Source of the DNA: an uncultured Acidimicrobiales bacterium
GTDB lineage: Bacteria; Actinomycetota; Acidimicrobiia; Acidimicrobiales; SZUA-35
Length of the DNA stretch: 64,000 nt
Assembly (NCBI GenBank): GCA_938002965.1
Contig: CALKZY010000037.1
Location: 1-64,000 of the forward strand
Reading direction: 5' to 3'
Shown here: piece after piece, positions 61,677 to 64,000 of the stretch
Layout of the letters: every line of letters begins with the position of its first letter
Numbering within the stretch: the first letter of the stretch is position 1
Notes under the pieces: generated by a model
Database searches by the model: none
What the model was told of the DNA's origin: nothing
The model's input: only the letters and a program-made list of their open reading frames with translations
Position numbers and translations under genes: made by a program

Positions 61677-62468
61677 GTGGTGGAGCGCGGATCAGACTTG
61701 CTGGATGGACGGGTAGTGGTGATCACCGGGGGAGGCGCAGGTATTGGCCGAGCAACGGCCGAACTGTTTGCCCGCAACGGCGCCACGCTTGTGGTCGCCG
61801 ACGTTGACGAGGAAGCCAACCAGGCCACCGCCGCCGCCGTGGCTGACCTCGGGGCACAATCGTTGGCCGTGACGGTGGACGTTTCCCGCGAGGTTGACAT
61901 CGAGCGGATGATCGTCGCCACCGAAGCCGAGTTCGGTCGGGTCGACGTGCTGTTCAACAATGCCGGAATCATGTTGGCCGACGATGCCGATGCTGTCTCG
62001 GCTGAAGACGATGCCATCGACAAGACCTTCGATGTCAACATCAAAGGCGTGCTCTACGGCTGCAAGTACGGCATTCCGGCGTTGCGTCGAGCAGGGGGAG
62101 GTTCGATCATCAACACTGCCTCGTTTGTGGCATCAGTTGGAGCGGCCACGCCGCAGATCGCCTACACCGCTTCCAAGGGTGCGGTGCTCTCCATGACCAG
62201 GGAGTTGGCTGTCATTCACGCTCGGGAGAACATTCGGGTCAATGCCCTGTCACCCGGGCCACTGCGAACTGAGTTGCTGATGAGCTACCTCGACACCGAC
62301 GAGAAGAAGCAACGCCGCTTGGTGCATGTGCCGATGGGTCGATTCGGTGAGGCGGCCGAGATGGCCCAGTCCGCCTTGTTCCTTGCTTCAGATATGTCGT
62401 CGTACATGACCGGGGCCAACCTTCAGGTTGACGGTGGCCTGACCGCCGCCTACGTCACCCCGGAGTAG
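61677..62468 (+). CDS. Short-chain dehydrogenase/reductase
   Basis: This 263-residue NAD(P)-dependent enzyme has GRVVVITGGGAGIGRATAELFARNGATLVVADVD, NNAGIMLADD, active-site Ser in IINTASFVASVG and YTASKGAVLSMTREL (Tyr-x3-Lys). The GTG at 61677 was chosen since AAGGAG lies 6 bases ahead; a GTG at 61680 is next to it, and the frame is open to 61608. It acts on an alcohol or ketone of unknown identity. Confidence 0.93.
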   Translation: MVERGSDLLDGRVVVITGGGAGIGRATAELFARNGATLVVADVDEEANQATAAAVADLGAQSLAVTVDVSREVDIERMIVATEAEFGRVDVLFNNAGIMLADDADAVSAEDDAIDKTFDVNIKGVLYGCKYGIPALRRAGGGSIINTASFVASVGAATPQIAYTASKGAVLSMTRELAVIHARENIRVNALSPGPLRTELLMSYLDTDEKKQRRLVHVPMGRFGEAAEMAQSALFLASDMSSYMTGANLQVDGGLTAAYVTPE

Positions 62469-62519
62469 CGGGCCGGACGGACTTCGTGCCAGACATCTAA
62501 ATGAGAGATACTTGATGCC

Positions 62520-63272
62520 ATGAGAATCTTCCGTCTCGGCGTCCTGGCCTGCGACCACATCGACGACCCCGAACTGATCGAGGCGGCCGCCGGCGTCGAC
62601 TATGGAGAGATGTGCGCCGATCTTGTTCGACGGCATCAGCCCAAACTCGACGTTGAGCTTCAAGTCAAGGTGTACGACGCCGTCAACGATGAACTGCCCG
62701 GCCGGCCGGATGAATGCGATGGATGGATCATTACCGGATCACGCCACGACGCCTACCGGGATGACCCCTGGCTGGTGGCACTACGAGACTTCATCGTCCA
62801 GCTGTATGAGGCACAGGCTCGAACCGTCGGAATCTGTTTCGGTCACCAGGCGGTGGCTCACGCCCTTGGCGGTCGGTCCGAGCCGGCCGGCTGTTGGAAG
62901 GTCGGCCCTCACGAGATGACGGTCGAGTCGACACCGTGGTTCGAAGGCGACACGGTGGCCCTCTACGGGATGCACCGCGACGTGGCATCGTTGCTCCCGC
63001 CCGACGGTGTTGACATCGGCAAGGGGACCACGGCCGAGTACCCGATCTTCTTAGTGGCCGACACCATCCTCTGCATGCAAGACCACCCTGAGTTCAGCTA
63101 CCGATATGAGGCGCAACTCATTGAATCCCGCCGGACCCGAACCGGTGACAACGTGGCCGATGAAGGCATGGCGGCTATGGCCACCCGCGACGCCGACGGC
63201 CAGCTTGTGTCGGAGTGGATCACCCGTTTCCTCCTGGACGAACGTCGCGACGTCGAGCGAGCCAGCGCCTAG
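62520..63272 (+). CDS. Class I glutamine-amidotransferase-like protein
   Basis: This 250-residue protein has the GATase1 triad: nucleophile in RTVGICFGHQAVAHALGG (Cys), and His-x-Glu in QDHPEFSYRYEAQLIES. GWIITGSRHDAYRDDPWL is the oxyanion part. Stand-alone proteins of this kind include gamma-glutamyl hydrolases such as the one in polyamine or GMP-type metabolism. It lies 51 bases after the SDR gene, so co-transcription is likely. Confidence 0.9.
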   Translation: MRIFRLGVLACDHIDDPELIEAAAGVDYGEMCADLVRRHQPKLDVELQVKVYDAVNDELPGRPDECDGWIITGSRHDAYRDDPWLVALRDFIVQLYEAQARTVGICFGHQAVAHALGGRSEPAGCWKVGPHEMTVESTPWFEGDTVALYGMHRDVASLLPPDGVDIGKGTTAEYPIFLVADTILCMQDHPEFSYRYEAQLIESRRTRTGDNVADEGMAAMATRDADGQLVSEWITRFLLDERRDVERASA

Positions 63273-63328
63273 ACGTAAGCCGCTTTCACCCCGGCGGAAA
63301 TGAGTGCTTGTCGTCGCCGAAATCCGGC

Positions 63329-64000
63329 CTAGTCCTCGGGCGACAAGGTGATTCGGGTCGACTTAATGGTGGCCTCGCCCCGAACGGCGATCTCCGATTC
63401 GGCGGCCACTGAACGGAAGACCCCTTTAGCCATCAGCGATCGTTCTGCCTTTCGACGACGAGTATAAATGTCCATGCGGATCTCGTGGTTACGTTTGGAG
63501 CCGGGGTCGGCAGCCACGGCGAACTCAATCAGTTGACAGGCAGTCCTCAGGTCGTCGTTGTCGTTGTCGTTGGCATTGCTGTTGTCATTGTCGTTGTCTC
63601 GGCCGTTCTCGCTGTCAGCTTCGGCTAGCGCCATAGCCCGGTCGGCTACTGCGTCGGCGCCGCCAGCCAACATGGCAACCTCTGTGGCCACGGCGGCTCG
63701 GGGAGCAGGTTTCAGTGTCTCGGGGTTGCCGTCCCACCACCCGCCATACAGACGCCAGATGTTGTTGACCACAAACTCCGGCTCGTCATAAATCGGACGC
63801 AAGAACGGCAGAGCCAGAGCCTCCTCGGCCACAGTGGCCGAGGAGATAATCTCATCCAGCGTGGCTCCAGTGTTCATAGCTGCCAAGACGTCATCAACCA
63901 GTTGCTCAAGCACTGAGGCCACCACGTCCACTACCCGGGCAATGCGATCCCGCCCAATGATCGGCAGCCCATGGGCTGGGACCAGCAACTCCGGCTCCTT
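63329..64000 (-). CDS. Alkyl-sulfatase/MBL-fold hydrolase, C-terminal part (5' end cut by window edge)
   Basis: The window holds the last 223 residues, which include the end of the metallo-beta-lactamase part (ELLVPAHGLPIIGRDRI) and the dimerisation domain of SdsA1/BDS1-like enzymes: WRLYGGWWDGNPETLKPAPRAAVATEVAMLAGG, ACQLIEFAVAADPGSKRNHEIRMDIYTRRRKAERSLMAKGVFRS. The metal site is outside the window. An insertion of alternating Asn/Asp residues, encoded by GTCGTT-like repeats at 63553-63598, breaks the dimerisation domain. It would hydrolyse alkyl sulfates or related compounds. Confidence 0.85.
   Translation of the reverse strand, partial: KEPELLVPAHGLPIIGRDRIARVVDVVASVLEQLVDDVLAAMNTGATLDEIISSATVAEEALALPFLRPIYDEPEFVVNNIWRLYGGWWDGNPETLKPAPRAAVATEVAMLAGGADAVADRAMALAEADSENGRDNDNDNSNANDNDNDDLRTACQLIEFAVAADPGSKRNHEIRMDIYTRRRKAERSLMAKGVFRSVAAESEIAVRGEATIKSTRITLSPED
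63553..63598. repeat. Low-complexity GTCGTT/GTCATT repeat in the alkyl-sulfatase-like gene
   Basis: About seven and a half imperfect 6-bp units encode an Asn/Asp run (NDNDNSNANDNDND) inside a conserved helical domain. Confidence 0.85.

Overview
The window is about 64 kb of high-GC DNA from an actinobacterium, most likely an Acidimicrobiia-type lineage (class-level placement is inference). The signs of Actinobacteria are an F420/flavin-type luciferase-like oxidoreductase, a mycothiol-type maleylpyruvate isomerase-like protein, many secreted proteins with Thr/Ser/Pro-rich linkers, and a version of the actinobacterial pcnA / DUF6049-like / kinase / sigM / anti-sigma locus. No rRNA, tRNA, CRISPR array, intact transposon or prophage was found. 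The DNA reads as chromosome with a few decayed gene fragments.

Layout. 1-8.5 kb: a GabD-like aldehyde dehydrogenase cut by the left edge, a zinc-ribbon membrane protein, a Rieske oxygenase next to a glutamine-synthetase-like ligase (possible amine catabolism), an ECF-like sigma factor fused through a membrane helix to a ricin-type lectin domain, and a lipoprotein that also carries ricin-type repeats. 8.5-13.3 kb: a complete branched-chain amino-acid (Liv) ABC transporter operon on the minus strand, livJ-livG-livF-livH-livM; livG has no ATG/GTG/TTG start. 13.5-16.1 kb: an OmpR-type regulator, a histidine kinase broken by a one-base frameshift, and an acidic exported protein. 16.3-18.2 kb: two secreted proteins and a remnant of a type I restriction-modification hsdM gene. 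18.2-21.1 kb: a chromate-resistance cluster with a split chrB divergent from chrA, paired palindromes over both start codons, and a phosphatase-like protein with an altered P-loop.

21-29 kb: a minus-strand run of SDR, nitroreductase, luciferase-like oxidoreductase and acyl-CoA-dehydrogenase-like flavoprotein, then a rhomboid protease, a Bcr/CflA exporter, a fibronectin type III protein and a 3-hydroxyisobutyrate-dehydrogenase-like enzyme. 29-33 kb: a lipoprotein, a large secreted protein with five Cys-framed repeats, and a translationally coupled thioredoxin-like lipoprotein. 33-44 kb: anti-sigma, ECF sigma, active Ser/Thr kinase, DUF6049-like protein, GNAT, polytopic membrane protein, histone-deacetylase-like hydrolase and pcnA. 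This matches the mycobacterial pcnA-Rv3909-Rv3910-sigM-rsmA order, but the mviN/murJ flippase is missing.

44-64 kb: a two-domain epimerase-like protein, PPK2, an IMPACT/YigZ protein, a decayed TetR gene, a membrane-anchored FMO-like monooxygenase, a FAD hydroxylase overlapping an Asp/Glu-racemase-family protein that lacks the usual cysteines, a phosphotransferase, an aspartoacylase-family hydrolase, a mycothiol-type isomerase, a VOC protein, two HSL-type esterases, an EamA transporter, a second ECF sigma overlapping a membrane protein with a carbohydrate-binding-like C-terminus, an SDR, a class I amidotransferase, and an alkyl-sulfatase-like enzyme cut by the right edge.

Themes. Two separate ECF sigma modules are tied to extracellular carbohydrate-binding-like domains, one by direct fusion and one by a 4-bp overlap. 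This is the best candidate for an undescribed signalling arrangement. A second theme is the 3' ends of genes: three genes carry short tandem duplications across the stop codon, and three stop codons are followed by an open same-frame extension without a standard start.
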